From: Ensifer adhaerens
Lineage (GTDB): Bacteria > Pseudomonadota > Alphaproteobacteria > Rhizobiales > Rhizobiaceae
Assembly (NCBI RefSeq): GCF_000697965.2
Contig: NZ_CP015880.1
Span: 2,046,001-2,110,000, forward strand
DNA length: 64,000 nucleotides
Direction: 5' to 3'
Position numbers and translations under genes: made by a program. Of the stretch, positions 35,010 through 43,580 are shown piece after piece. Each line of letters opens with the position of its first letter. The stretch's first letter is position 1. The notes under the pieces are model-generated. The model had not been told where the DNA came from, searched no databases, and saw only the letters and a program-made list of their open reading frames with translations.

Positions 35010-36239
35010 TTAAGCCGCCAGAGCCGCAACTTCGCCACGGATGAGGTCGCCGAGCCGGCGGATGCCCTCGTCGATCATCTGATCGTTGGCGCAGGAGAAG
35101 GAAACGCGCAGGGTGTTTTCGCCCGAGCCATCGGCAAAGAAGGCGCGACCGGGAACGAAGGCGACCTTGGCGGTCTCGATCGATTTTGCAAGCAGTGCGG
35201 CGCCGTCCATGCCCTTTGGCAGCGTCACCCAGACGAACATGCCGCCTTCCGGCTTCGTCCAGGACACGCCCTCGGGCATGTACTTTTCAAGCGCTGCGAG
35301 CATGGCGTTGCGGCGCTGCTTGTAGACCCGGTGGATCTTCGCCACCTGCTCATCGAAGCCGCGCTCGGCAACGGTGCAGATCGCCATCTGGTTGATTGTC
35401 GAGGAATGCAGATCGGCTGCCTGCTTCAAGAGCACGAGCTTGCGGATCACCTTTTCCGAGGCGCAGACCCAGCCGACGCGAAGGCCGGGAGCGAGCGTCT
35501 TCGAGAACGAGCCGCAATAGATCGTGCGGGTGTTGTTGATGTCGCCCTTCTTGGCGATTTCGAGCGCCAGGATCGGCGGCACCGGCTCGCCGTCATAGCG
35601 CAGCGACTGGTAGGCCGCGTCTTCGATGACGGCAATGTCGAGCTCTTCGGCAAGCGTCAGCACGCGCTCGCGGCCGGCCCGGTCGACGGTCTCGCCGGTC
35701 GGGTTGGCGAAGTCGGCCGAGAGATAGGCAAACTTGACGCGGCCGCCCGCCTCGCCCGCCGCCTGACGGTAGGCTTCCGGCGTGCGGTTGCCGTTGGGGT
35801 TCAGCTGGTCGTAGGTCGGCTCATAGGCGTTGAAGGCCTGCAGCGCGCCGAGATAGGTCGGCCAGGTGACAAGTGCGGTATCATTCGGCGACAGGAACAG
35901 CTTGCCGAGATAGTCGAGGCCCTGCTGCGAACCGGACGTGATGAAGATGTTGTCGGCGCCGGCGGGAATGCCGAGATCGGCCATCTGCTTGGCAAGCCAT
36001 TCGCGCAGCGGCTTGTAGCCTTCGCTGACCGAATACTGCAGTGCGGCACTCACGGCCGGGCCGGAAAAGATCTCCGCATAGGCGTCCTTGAATTCCGCAT
36101 CCGGAAACAGCGCGGGATCGGGAATGCCGCCGGCAAACGAAATGATGTCGGGGCGATCGAGCAGCTTCAACAGTTCGCGGATTTCCGAAGCGCGCATCCG
36201 GTTCGAGCGCGTCGCGAAGATATGTTCCCAATCCAGCAT
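35010..36239 (-). CDS. PLP-dependent aminotransferase, class I/II (2-aminoadipate-type)
   Basis: 409-residue fold-type I transaminase. FAGGIPDPALFPD near the N-terminus and SVSEGYKPLREWLA are typical of the LysN/2-aminoadipate and related group; the PLP lysine is in CGSFSKTLAPGLRVGW and the phosphate-binding/pyridine residues in DFANPTGET and VIEDAAYQSLRYD. GAGGAAA precedes the ATG. Substrate likely an aromatic or branched amino acid or 2-aminoadipate; sequence alone does not decide. Confidence 0.92.
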   Translation of the reverse strand: MLDWEHIFATRSNRMRASEIRELLKLLDRPDIISFAGGIPDPALFPDAEFKDAYAEIFSGPAVSAALQYSVSEGYKPLREWLAKQMADLGIPAGADNIFITSGSQQGLDYLGKLFLSPNDTALVTWPTYLGALQAFNAYEPTYDQLNPNGNRTPEAYRQAAGEAGGRVKFAYLSADFANPTGETVDRAGRERVLTLAEELDIAVIEDAAYQSLRYDGEPVPPILALEIAKKGDINNTRTIYCGSFSKTLAPGLRVGWVCASEKVIRKLVLLKQAADLHSSTINQMAICTVAERGFDEQVAKIHRVYKQRRNAMLAALEKYMPEGVSWTKPEGGMFVWVTLPKGMDGAALLAKSIETAKVAFVPGRAFFADGSGENTLRVSFSCANDQMIDEGIRRLGDLIRGEVAALAA

Positions 36240-36298
36240 GGGGTGTTTCCTCAGAGATTATAAGCGGAAAGCGGTTCTCCGCTTCCTCCCGCGTCATT

Positions 36299-36400
36299 CT
36301 AGAGCGCCGTGCGTTCGTTTGAACGCACAAAGCACGCTCTGGTTTTTTGTTTAGAGCATCTTTCCGCTTCGGGCGATCCCCCTGGAAGGAAGGATGCTCT
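36299..36400. repeat. Two-palindrome intergenic element (RIME-like)
   Basis: About 102 bp with two adjacent stem-loops. The first is AGAGCG...GTGCGTTC-gttt-GAACGCAC...CGCTCT (36301-36340); the second is AGAGCATC (36353-36360) paired with GATGCTCT (36393-36400). The size and two-palindrome plan resemble rhizobial intergenic mosaic elements (RIME), known to be repeated in these genomes. Class assignment is by layout only. Confidence 0.6.
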
Positions 36401-36736
36401 GGACGGTGATGCGACAGGACCATGACGACCAATTTATGTCAATATTATTGACCTAATTCCGTGCGCTTTTCGGGCCTTTGGGGCTCCGCGCACGTTACGT
36501 CCAGGACCTGACGTTACGTCAGCTTGAGCCGAATGCCACGCGCCATGAGGTAAAGCAAGCCATCTGCTCAACCGCTACGCTCGCGCCGCTTGGCCCCAAT
36601 CGCACAGACGCCCGTCGTCCGCTTGTCCTTGCGCCGGCAGCGGCACCCGGCGCCTGATAACCCAAAGTGGCAAATTGCCGGAGAAGGAGGCGAAGCGTAA
36701 AATTTCTCCCCTCAATTCGACCGGAGGGACTAGGCC
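36401..36736. other. Gene-free stretch with a 15-bp palindrome
   Basis: No gene seen. It contains ACGTTACGTC twice (36492-36501 and 36511-36520, 19 bp apart); the second copy lies in the perfect palindrome CTGACGT-T-ACGTCAG (36508-36522). A promoter for the rightward secreted protein is expected here. Confidence 0.5.
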
Positions 36737-37186
36737 ATGAGCAGACTGTTTATCCTGTCGGCTGGCGCCGCCCTGGCGCTGGCACAAGCGGCGCCGGCGG
36801 CACCCGCAGCGCCGGAGACGCGACCCCTCAAGATCGCCAAGGAGTGCAGCCAGTTCACCGGCGACACCCCGAGCTTCTGCACCATTACGGAATCGAACCT
36901 CGAAGCGATCCCGGCTGGCAGCAAAATCCTCTACTATGGACCGGTGGTCGCCAATCCCCTCTTCTCCAGCAGCACCGCCGTCATCGCTGTCGGAAACGGC
37001 GACTCGGCGCTCGGATACTGCGTCGTCTACGATACGGCCAAGCCGCCGTTCGGCACCTGTGCGTTCCACGCCGGCAGCGGCACGCTCGCTGGCTTCCAGG
37101 CGATCGTGAAGGTCACGGTTGACGACAAGCAGATCTGGCACTGGGACGGAGACTACGTGCTCGGCACGACCCAGGCGGCCAAGTGA
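36737..37186 (+). CDS. Secreted protein, allene-oxide-cyclase-like barrel
   Basis: 149 residues with a signal peptide (MSRLFILSAGAALALAQAAP). The mature part, SKILYYGPVVANPLFSSST, GNGDSALGYCVVYDT and CAFHAGSGTLAGFQAIVKV, has the strand pattern of the AOC/dirigent-like barrel. Conserved Cys pairs (ECSQ, FCTI; GYCVV, GTCAF) may form disulfides. GGAGGGA precedes the ATG. Function in bacteria is unknown. Confidence 0.7.
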   Translation: MSRLFILSAGAALALAQAAPAAPAAPETRPLKIAKECSQFTGDTPSFCTITESNLEAIPAGSKILYYGPVVANPLFSSSTAVIAVGNGDSALGYCVVYDTAKPPFGTCAFHAGSGTLAGFQAIVKVTVDDKQIWHWDGDYVLGTTQAAK

Positions 37187-37309
37187 GACGGTAGGCATTG
37201 CCGGCTCCACACCCGGCCAATCGAGACGACGCGGCAGAAGACCTAGGCACTCTGCCATCAAGCAACGTCTTTCAAGTGCTGTCCCCGCCCAGCGGGGACA
37301 AGCGCCGCC

Positions 37310-37972
37310 TTACGTTTTGACCGCCGGCGCGCTGGCGTTGTCTGCAAACAGGAGCCGGAAGCCGAGCCCCAGCATGACGGCGCCGGTAAAACGCTGCTGC
37401 CAGACGAGCAGCCGCGGAAAACGATAAAGCGCCTGCCCGACCGTTCCCGAAGCAAGCGCTACCGAACCGAGCGAAAGGATGCCGGCAAGCTTCTGCACGG
37501 TGCCGAGCACGGCAAGCTGCAGCCAAACGGGGCCGGCGGTCGGGTCCACGAACTGCGGCAGGAAGGCGAACATGAAGAGCAGCGACTTCGGGTTCGTCAG
37601 GCTGTTGATCGTTCCCTCGCGGACCGCGCGCCAGTCGGACACCTCGGTCGCCGCCAGCCGCTTGCTTTCGGCCGCATCGCCGAAACTCGACCAGACCATG
37701 CGCGCGCCGAGATAGAGCATGTAGGCTGCCCCCACCCACTGCAGAAGCATGAGCCCGGCGGGATAGGCCTTCAGCAGCGAGGCGACGCCGAGGACCAGCA
37801 GGCCTACCTGCACGACGCCGGCGACGAAGATCATGCCGACCACCGTCAGCAGCGCCACCCGGCGCCCCTGCCCGATCCCGCGGGCGAGCACCAGCATCAT
37901 GTCCGGACCGGGCGTGATCTCCAGAACGAAGAGTGCAGCAACGAAGGTCAGGAGAATGGGGAGATCGGCCAT
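37310..37972 (-). CDS. LysE/RhtB family exporter 1
   Basis: 220-residue amino-acid exporter-type membrane protein with about six helices. Family marks: EITPGPDMMLVLARGIGQGRR in helix 1 and loop, GAAYMLYLGARM, and SLTNPKSLLFMFAFLPQFVD. Likely exports an amino acid or derivative. Convergent with the secreted-protein gene; no adjacent regulator. Confidence 0.92.
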   Translation of the reverse strand: MADLPILLTFVAALFVLEITPGPDMMLVLARGIGQGRRVALLTVVGMIFVAGVVQVGLLVLGVASLLKAYPAGLMLLQWVGAAYMLYLGARMVWSSFGDAAESKRLAATEVSDWRAVREGTINSLTNPKSLLFMFAFLPQFVDPTAGPVWLQLAVLGTVQKLAGILSLGSVALASGTVGQALYRFPRLLVWQQRFTGAVMLGLGFRLLFADNASAPAVKT

Positions 37973-38211
37973 CGAAGGTTCCGGCTGAGGACAACTGCCA
38001 CATGCTTATCCGGAAGCGTCAGGCCTGTCGACCAGCCCGCTTTAACCGCAGCATGCCGATATTTTTTGCTCCGCCTGCCGCCATCTTCGTCTAGTCTGCT
38101 CTCGGGCTTCGAACGGAGAAAAACGATCCATGGCGAAACGCTGACGGAACGGATTTCGCAGCCCAAGGCAATCGCCCTTCCCACGCCGGCGCCAACGCCC
38201 AGAAAGCATCG

Positions 38212-38811
38212 ATGACAAAACCCGACGACGACACCCTCGCCTTCTATCGCGACAACGCCGCCACCTATGCGGCGCGCGAACGCAAGCCGCCGGCAACCCG
38301 TCTCGCGGCCTTCATGGCCCGTCTCGCCCCCGGCGCCTCGGTGCTCGATCTCGGCTGCGGCGGCGGGCATGACAGCCTTGTTCTGCTGGACCATGGCTTC
38401 GACGTCAGCGCCTGCGACGGTTCGGCGGAACTGGCGCGGGAAGCCGAAGTGCGCATCGGCCGCAAGGTCGAGGTCATCACGTTTCAGGAGATCGTTTGGG
38501 AAGGACGGTTCGACGGCATCTGGGCCGAGGCCTCGCTTCTGCATGTGCCGCGCACGGAGCTTGCCGACGTGCTCACACGCATTCGCCGGACGCTGAAGCC
38601 GGGCGGTCTTCTGCAGGCGAGTTTCAAGGCCGGCGAGACGGAAGGCCACGACCGCTTCGGCCGCTACTTCAACTACCCCTCAGCCGAATGGCTGCGCGCC
38701 TGCTTCGAAGACGCCGGCTGGCCCGAGCCTGACATCAGCGAGGCCGATGGAAGCGGTTATGACGGCGAACCAACCCGCTGGTTGCATGTCTCGGCAAGGC
38801 GCACGGCTTGA
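38212..38811 (+). CDS. SAM-dependent methyltransferase
   Basis: 199-residue class I methyltransferase. SAM motif I is VLDLGCGGGHDSL, followed by the acidic residue in FDVSACDGS and motif IV FDGIWAEASLLHVP; TLKPGGLLQASFK is the usual post-motif. Resembles the UbiE/tellurite-resistance-like group. The substrate is unknown. Divergent from the LysE gene. Confidence 0.9.
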   Translation: MTKPDDDTLAFYRDNAATYAARERKPPATRLAAFMARLAPGASVLDLGCGGGHDSLVLLDHGFDVSACDGSAELAREAEVRIGRKVEVITFQEIVWEGRFDGIWAEASLLHVPRTELADVLTRIRRTLKPGGLLQASFKAGETEGHDRFGRYFNYPSAEWLRACFEDAGWPEPDISEADGSGYDGEPTRWLHVSARRTA

Positions 38812-38960
38812 GCCGGTTCAGCGCTACGACCGTAAAGCCATGCAGATCGAAGTGCACGACGCCACGTGTTGTCGCGGTTCAGCGACGGCAAGCTTGAAGC
38901 GCCCGCGCCATTGGAACCCCTCCGGGTCGTCCACGGATCCCGTTTTGCTTCCCCGCGCCC

Positions 38961-39059
38961 TCAGGCCTCGCGGCTGAAGTAACTCAGGATCAGAAGCGTG
39001 CAGATCGCCGCAACGATCAAGGCGTCGAAAAGTGCAAAGTGCTCGAAGAACGAGAGCAT
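38961..39059 (-). CDS. Small single-pass membrane protein (32 aa)
   Basis: A 32-codon frame preceded by a strong GGAAGGAGG at 7-base spacing: MLSFFEHFALFDALIVAAIC then TLLILSYFSREA. One hydrophobic segment with charged ends is typical of a real small membrane peptide. The upstream DNA (39060-39200) is AT-rich and carries dyads, as expected of a promoter. I do not recognise a family. Confidence 0.55.
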   Translation of the reverse strand: MLSFFEHFALFDALIVAAICTLLILSYFSREA

Positions 39060-39096
39060 GGCATGTCCTCCTTCCAACTAAACCTATGAGAGCACA

Positions 39097-39130
39097 TATT
39101 TTCCAAACTTGGAAGAAGTCCTGGAAAATA
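39097..39130. promoter_or_regulatory. Inverted repeat upstream of the 32-aa gene
   Basis: TATTTTCC (39097-39104) and GGAAAATA (39123-39130) are a perfect inverted repeat with an 18-bp spacer; inside it TTCCAA-AC-TTGGAA forms a second dyad. It lies 38 bp upstream of the small gene and could be its operator or a leader hairpin. Confidence 0.45.
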
Positions 39131-39163
39131 TACTGACCAAACAACGCAATTCGCCCGAATAAT

Positions 39164-39196
39164 ATTTGCACTGCAGCATTATTTATTTGCACTGCA
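39164..39196. repeat. Tandem direct repeat ATTTGCACTGCA
   Basis: Two identical 12-bp copies at 39164-39175 and 39185-39196 start 21 bp apart, two helical turns. They lie about 200 bp upstream of sulfatase 3, just before a possible -35 TTGACA at 39224. The phasing suggests a protein binding on one face. Confidence 0.5.
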
Positions 39197-39400
39197 CAAA
39201 GCTTAATTCCATGAAAATTATCGTTGACAGTGCCGCGACAGCTCAACGATACAGCCGTCGATAGGCCGTCAACGACGCGCCATTTCCCCCCTTTGCCACC
39301 ACGACAATGTTAATTGACGGCGCTACCGGAAGGTGCAGATATTAGAAAAATCGAATAGAAGATCCGCTGTCCGGTCGGGTCGCATTTCCAGGGGGTGCGC

Positions 39401-40921
39401 ATGTCTGAACTGCAAGCGAACAACGCCCGTGCAAACGCATGCGGCGGCAAGACGGCTGAGGCGGATCCGGAAGCCGGCCTGACCCGGCGCGACATTCTCA
39501 TGAGCAGTGCGGCGATCGCCGTTGCCGCCGGGCTGCCGGCGAGCCTTGCGGCTCTTGCCCCGAATGCGGCGCAAGCAGCCGGCGCGACGGCGCCGAACAT
39601 CGTCTACATCATCGCTGACGATCTCGGCTGGGGCGGTGTCGGCTTCCGCGGCTCGGACATCAGCACACCCAATCTCGACAGGCTGGCGGCGACCGGCGTA
39701 ACCTTCGACCAGTTCTACACCCAGCCGATGTGCACGCCGACGCGCGCAGCCTTCCTCACCGGCCGCTACCCGCTGCGCTATGGCCTGCAGACGGGCGTGA
39801 TCCCCTCGCCCGGTACCTACGGTCTGGCGCTCGACGAATACCTGCTTTCCCAGGTCATGAAGGATGCCGGGTACAGAACCGCGCTGGTCGGCAAGTGGCA
39901 TCTCGGCCATGCCAAGCCGGAATATTGGCCCAAGCAGCGCGGCTTCGACACCTTCTATGGCGCGCTGGTCGGCGAGATCGACCACTTCAAGCACGCCTCC
40001 CATGGGGTGAAGGACTGGTACCGTGGCAACAGGCCGCTCGAGGAGACCGGCTTCGACAACACGCTGATCGGCGACGAGGCAGCCCGGGTGGTCGAAAGCC
40101 ACGATCCCGCAAGCCCACTCTTCCTCTATCTCGCCTTCACGGCGCCGCACACGCCCTTCCAGGCGCCCGATGACTATCTCGAGCGCTACAAGCACATCGC
40201 CGACAAGAACCGCCGTGCCTATGCGGCGATGATCTCCGTGCTCGACGACGGTATCGGCAAGCTGCTGGCGTCGCTCGAAAAGCGCGGCATGCGCGACAAC
40301 ACGATGATCGTCTTTCACAGCGACAATGGCGGTGTGACGAGTTCGCTCTTTGCCGGCGACAGCAAGGTGAGCGGCGAACTCCCGGCCGACAACGGCCCCT
40401 ATCGCGACGGCAAGGGCACGCTCTACGAGGGCGGCACCCGCGTGGTCGCGCTTGCCAACTGGCCGAAGAAGATCAAGCCCGGCAAGGTCGCAGGCATGGT
40501 CCATGTGGTCGACATGTATCCGACGCTGGCAGCGATCGTCGGCGCGACGCTCGACAAGAACCAGCCGCTCGACGGCATCAACCTCTGGCCCTCTTTGAGC
40601 GAGGGCAAGCCGACGCCGCGCACCGAGGTTGTCTACAACGTCGACCCCATGGGCGGCGCCGTGCGCCGGGACAACTGGAAGCTCGTCTGGAAGGCGACGC
40701 TGCCGCAAAAGGTCGAACTCTTCGATCTTGGCGTCGACCCGTCCGAGGCACACGATGTTTCGGCCGATTACGCCGACCGCGTGCGCGACTTCCAGGACTG
40801 GATCACCAGCCTTGCGGTCGAGATGGACCAGCCGCTGCTGCTGATGGACGCGGCGCGCCTGACCTTCTACGCAGCGCCCGTCGTTGCCGATCCTTCGACG
40901 CTGTTCAATATTGGTGATTGA
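39401..40921 (+). CDS. Tat-exported arylsulfatase 3
   Basis: 506-residue type I sulfatase of the arylsulfatase B-like group. A twin-arginine leader (LTRRDILMSSAAIAVAAG) is visible. The formylglycine cysteine is Cys111 in CTPTRAAFLTGRYPLRYG; metal and catalytic motifs are IIADDLGWGG, LVGKWHLGH and HSDNGGVTS. AGGGGG precedes the ATG at 39401. It stands alone, 7 kb from the other two sulfatases and on the opposite strand. Confidence 0.94.
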   Translation: MSELQANNARANACGGKTAEADPEAGLTRRDILMSSAAIAVAAGLPASLAALAPNAAQAAGATAPNIVYIIADDLGWGGVGFRGSDISTPNLDRLAATGVTFDQFYTQPMCTPTRAAFLTGRYPLRYGLQTGVIPSPGTYGLALDEYLLSQVMKDAGYRTALVGKWHLGHAKPEYWPKQRGFDTFYGALVGEIDHFKHASHGVKDWYRGNRPLEETGFDNTLIGDEAARVVESHDPASPLFLYLAFTAPHTPFQAPDDYLERYKHIADKNRRAYAAMISVLDDGIGKLLASLEKRGMRDNTMIVFHSDNGGVTSSLFAGDSKVSGELPADNGPYRDGKGTLYEGGTRVVALANWPKKIKPGKVAGMVHVVDMYPTLAAIVGATLDKNQPLDGINLWPSLSEGKPTPRTEVVYNVDPMGGAVRRDNWKLVWKATLPQKVELFDLGVDPSEAHDVSADYADRVRDFQDWITSLAVEMDQPLLLMDAARLTFYAAPVVADPSTLFNIGD

Positions 40922-40954
40922 CGGCCGGCAGCATGGCCGCGGCCGGGTTGTCTG

Positions 40955-41248
40955 CTAGACCGGCGTGACCGACTTCACGCTGCCGGCGGTGTCGACGATG
41001 CAGGTGAACTTGCGGCCGGCGGCGTCGAGGTCGACGCTGTAGGAGGCGGCATCGAGCGCCCGCGAACTGGTCGGCAAGACCTTGGCGCTGTCGACCTGGG
41101 CAGCACCGGCGGCCGCATGGGCACACAGAAGCTGCAGATCAGCCGGCGCCGTCTGCAGGCTGGTGCGCGCCATATCCTCGGGCTTGGGCGCGGACTGGCA
41201 ACCGCTGATCGCGGCCGTGGCCGCCAGCGCCAGAACAAGGCCTTTCAT
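40955..41248 (-). CDS. Small lipoprotein
   Basis: 97 residues with a lipoprotein signal: MKGLVLALAATAAISGCQS, the lipobox being ISGC with Cys17. The mature part contains CAHAAAGAAQ and RALDAASYSVDLDAAGRKFT, ending SVKSVTPV. A GAGGGG site precedes the ATG. Function unknown; small lipoproteins of this plan are common in rhizobia. Confidence 0.78.
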   Translation of the reverse strand: MKGLVLALAATAAISGCQSAPKPEDMARTSLQTAPADLQLLCAHAAAGAAQVDSAKVLPTSSRALDAASYSVDLDAAGRKFTCIVDTAGSVKSVTPV

Positions 41249-41418
41249 ACGCAATATCCCCTCGCTCACCACGTATCCTCCCCTTCGCATCTTCTGTCCC
41301 TGTTTCTTCGCGCGATCGACCACCCGTGTCCCCGGCGGCCGATCGGTTCTTTCCTGGCGCCCGCAAGGTGCCTGCGCCGACGCGCCGCTCTCAAGCGACC
41401 CGTCTTGCCTATACTGCC

Positions 41419-42126
41419 TCAAACGCCCTTGTAGAGCGCTGCCCCCTGCATCAGCACGATCACCTTGGCGCCGATCTCGATGCGCGAATGCAGGTCGATG
41501 ACGTCGTCATTGTTCATGCGGATGCAGCCGGAGGAAACGTCGAGCCCGATCGTCCAGGGCTCCACCGTGCCGTGGATGCGGTAGATCGTGTCCTGGTCGC
41601 CCTCGTAGAGATAGAGCGCGCGGGCGCCGAGCGGATTGTCCGGCCCGCCGGGCATGCCGGCCGCCCATTTCGCCGCATTCGGGTCGCGCGCCACCATCTC
41701 GGCCGGCGGCGTCCAGGTCGGCCATTCGGCCGTGCGCCCGACGCGCACGATGCCGGCCCAGCCGAAGCCCTCCCGCCCGACGCCGATGCCGTAGCGGATC
41801 GCCTGGCCGCCGGGTTGCACCAGGTAGAGGAAGTGCTGGTTGCCGTCGATGATGATCGTGCCCGGCTGTTCCGCCGTTCGGAAGGTCACCACCTGGCGGC
41901 GGAACGCCTCTGGCAGCTGATTGTTGCGGGCGAAATACTGCCGCGCTTTCTTCTTGTCGTAGTTCACCCATTTCTTGGTGCGGGCGTCGTAGATCTGGGT
42001 CTGCGCCCAGGCGGCGAGCGGCCCGAGCGTAAGGGCGGCGGCAAGCACCGCGACACCGAGCCTGCGCCGCGTCCACAGGGGCCGGTCCGTGCCGGCAAGG
42101 CGATTGTCGTCAGAACGTCCGCTCAT
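41419..42126 (-). CDS. L,D-transpeptidase (YkuD family)
   Basis: 235 residues with a basic N-terminus and signal-anchor (RRRLGVAVLAAALTLGPLAA). The YkuD active site is His185 in YRIHGT and Cys201 in SSGCIRM. It forms 3-3 peptidoglycan crosslinks or attaches proteins to peptidoglycan in the periplasm. The start overlaps the stop of the upstream binding-protein gene (ATGA), so the two are co-translated, an odd pairing. Rhizobia carry many such enzymes. Confidence 0.93.
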   Translation of the reverse strand: MSGRSDDNRLAGTDRPLWTRRRLGVAVLAAALTLGPLAAWAQTQIYDARTKKWVNYDKKKARQYFARNNQLPEAFRRQVVTFRTAEQPGTIIIDGNQHFLYLVQPGGQAIRYGIGVGREGFGWAGIVRVGRTAEWPTWTPPAEMVARDPNAAKWAAGMPGGPDNPLGARALYLYEGDQDTIYRIHGTVEPWTIGLDVSSGCIRMNNDDVIDLHSRIEIGAKVIVLMQGAALYKGV

Positions 42127-43079
42127 GGCTTGGCCCACCCGTCGATGCGCGCCGCATTGTCTTCGGCCCATTTCTTCGCGTAGTCGGCCGGCGCCTGCCG
42201 CTCGACCTCCAGCGCGTAGCTCATCTTCGTCACTTCCTCCGGCGAGAAATCCACCTTCTCCAGGAACTTCGCGACATCGGGGTGTTTCTTGCCGAAGGCA
42301 GTGGCATAGGCAATCTGGAAATGTGCCGCTTGCCAGGCGGTCGAGGCGCTGGATTTCGACACCCAGAGCGGGTCGCTCGGCGGCAAGATCTTCCACTTGG
42401 CGGCATCGTGCGGCGGCTCTTCGAGCCGTGCGATCGGGTGCAGCTCGAACACGTGATGCGGCGCGTAGCAGTAGAACACCATCGGCCTCTCGGTCGCGAC
42501 GGCCGCATCGACGGCAGCCATCGCCACCTCCTCTTCCGCCTCGAACAGCGTCAGCGTCTTGTCGTAGCCGTAGCCGGCCGCCCGCGCCCGCTCGATGCCG
42601 GTCGAAAGCCAGGTGGCGGCGCCGATCCACATCTCGCCCTTGCCGTCGCCGTCGGTGTCGAGGACCTTGGTCTTTTCGGGGTCGCTGAGATCGGCGGCCG
42701 ACTTGATCGTCTTGGCCGCTTCCGGCGTGGCGCAAAGGCCCTGCCAGGCCGGCACGCTGCGTTCGGTCAGCTGGCCGACCCCCTTTTCGGTCACGTATTT
42801 GCGCACGACGTCTTCGAAGTTCGGTCGCCAGACCTCAGGCTGAATGTCGACCGTGCCCGCCTCGAAACCGACGAAGGCATTGAGCGTGCCGAGCTCCTTG
42901 ACCTCGGCATCGAGCCCGAATTTCTTGGCGATGCCCACTTTCAGGATATTGGCCGTCGCCTGGCCCGACGGCCAGTTCGGCATGGCGATCACCAGATCGG
43001 CGGCAGTGGCAGGCAGCGCCACGGATGCGGCCAGCATGGCAGCCAGCACCGCTGGCAGAAACCTCGACTTTTCCTTCAC
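42123..43079 (-). CDS. Glycine betaine/proline-type ABC substrate-binding protein
   Basis: 318-residue periplasmic binding protein of the OpuAC/ProX family. After a signal (KEKSRFLPAVLAAMLAASVA to PATAA) come VIAMPNWPSGQATANIL, FVGFEAGTVDIQPEVW and KVDFSPEEVTKMSY. GTG at 43079 is chosen because the signal peptide begins there and GAGGGG precedes it. No permease or ATPase gene is adjacent, so it is an orphan or serves a transporter elsewhere. Confidence 0.9.
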   Translation of the reverse strand: MKEKSRFLPAVLAAMLAASVALPATAADLVIAMPNWPSGQATANILKVGIAKKFGLDAEVKELGTLNAFVGFEAGTVDIQPEVWRPNFEDVVRKYVTEKGVGQLTERSVPAWQGLCATPEAAKTIKSAADLSDPEKTKVLDTDGDGKGEMWIGAATWLSTGIERARAAGYGYDKTLTLFEAEEEVAMAAVDAAVATERPMVFYCYAPHHVFELHPIARLEEPPHDAAKWKILPPSDPLWVSKSSASTAWQAAHFQIAYATAFGKKHPDVAKFLEKVDFSPEEVTKMSYALEVERQAPADYAKKWAEDNAARIDGWAKP

Positions 43080-43580
43080 AATCCCCTCCGACCTCGAGCA
43101 ATCGATGCGAATGACGTCGTGAATGCGTATGTCGTGCTCAAGCGACGCTGAAACGCGTCGCAACTCTGCAGGTTTCCCTTGATCGCGAGCCCCTGCAGCT
43201 CTTCAGAATGCCATGGCGACCTGGCGAGACGCACGGGCGCCGTTTGCGAATGCGAAGCTTATCAATGCCTTGGGCCTTTGGCCCTGCTCTTCCCGTGCCG
43301 TATCCGGCATCTTCGTTCGTTGGCCGGCAGGATGCATAGAACCGTGGGCTTCGTCAACGTATCAGCGATACCACACGTTGCACGAACACGTCTGCCGATC
43401 GTCTATCACGCGCCAATGCCACGGGAGACCTCGGAGACAGTGCGGTCACAATTTCGTTGCTGCGGTAGGGCTCTCCAACGCACGAAGGTTGCCTTGGAGG
43501 GGATGAGGCGGGCCGCACCCCCGGCCCGCCCGCCCGCGAACGGCAGGGCATGATCGCCCCGCACGTCCCGCTTTATTCCC
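43080..43580. other. Gene-free stretch
   Basis: About 500 bp with no convincing gene; frames present lack ribosome binding sites and recognisable protein sequence. A GC-rich hairpin (GGCGGGCC with GGCCCGCC, about 43507-43530) lies beyond the chemoreceptor stop but has no T-run. Confidence 0.5.

Noticed and set aside
43507..43530. GC-rich hairpin as terminator of the chemoreceptor gene
   Set aside because: No T-run follows on the relevant strand.
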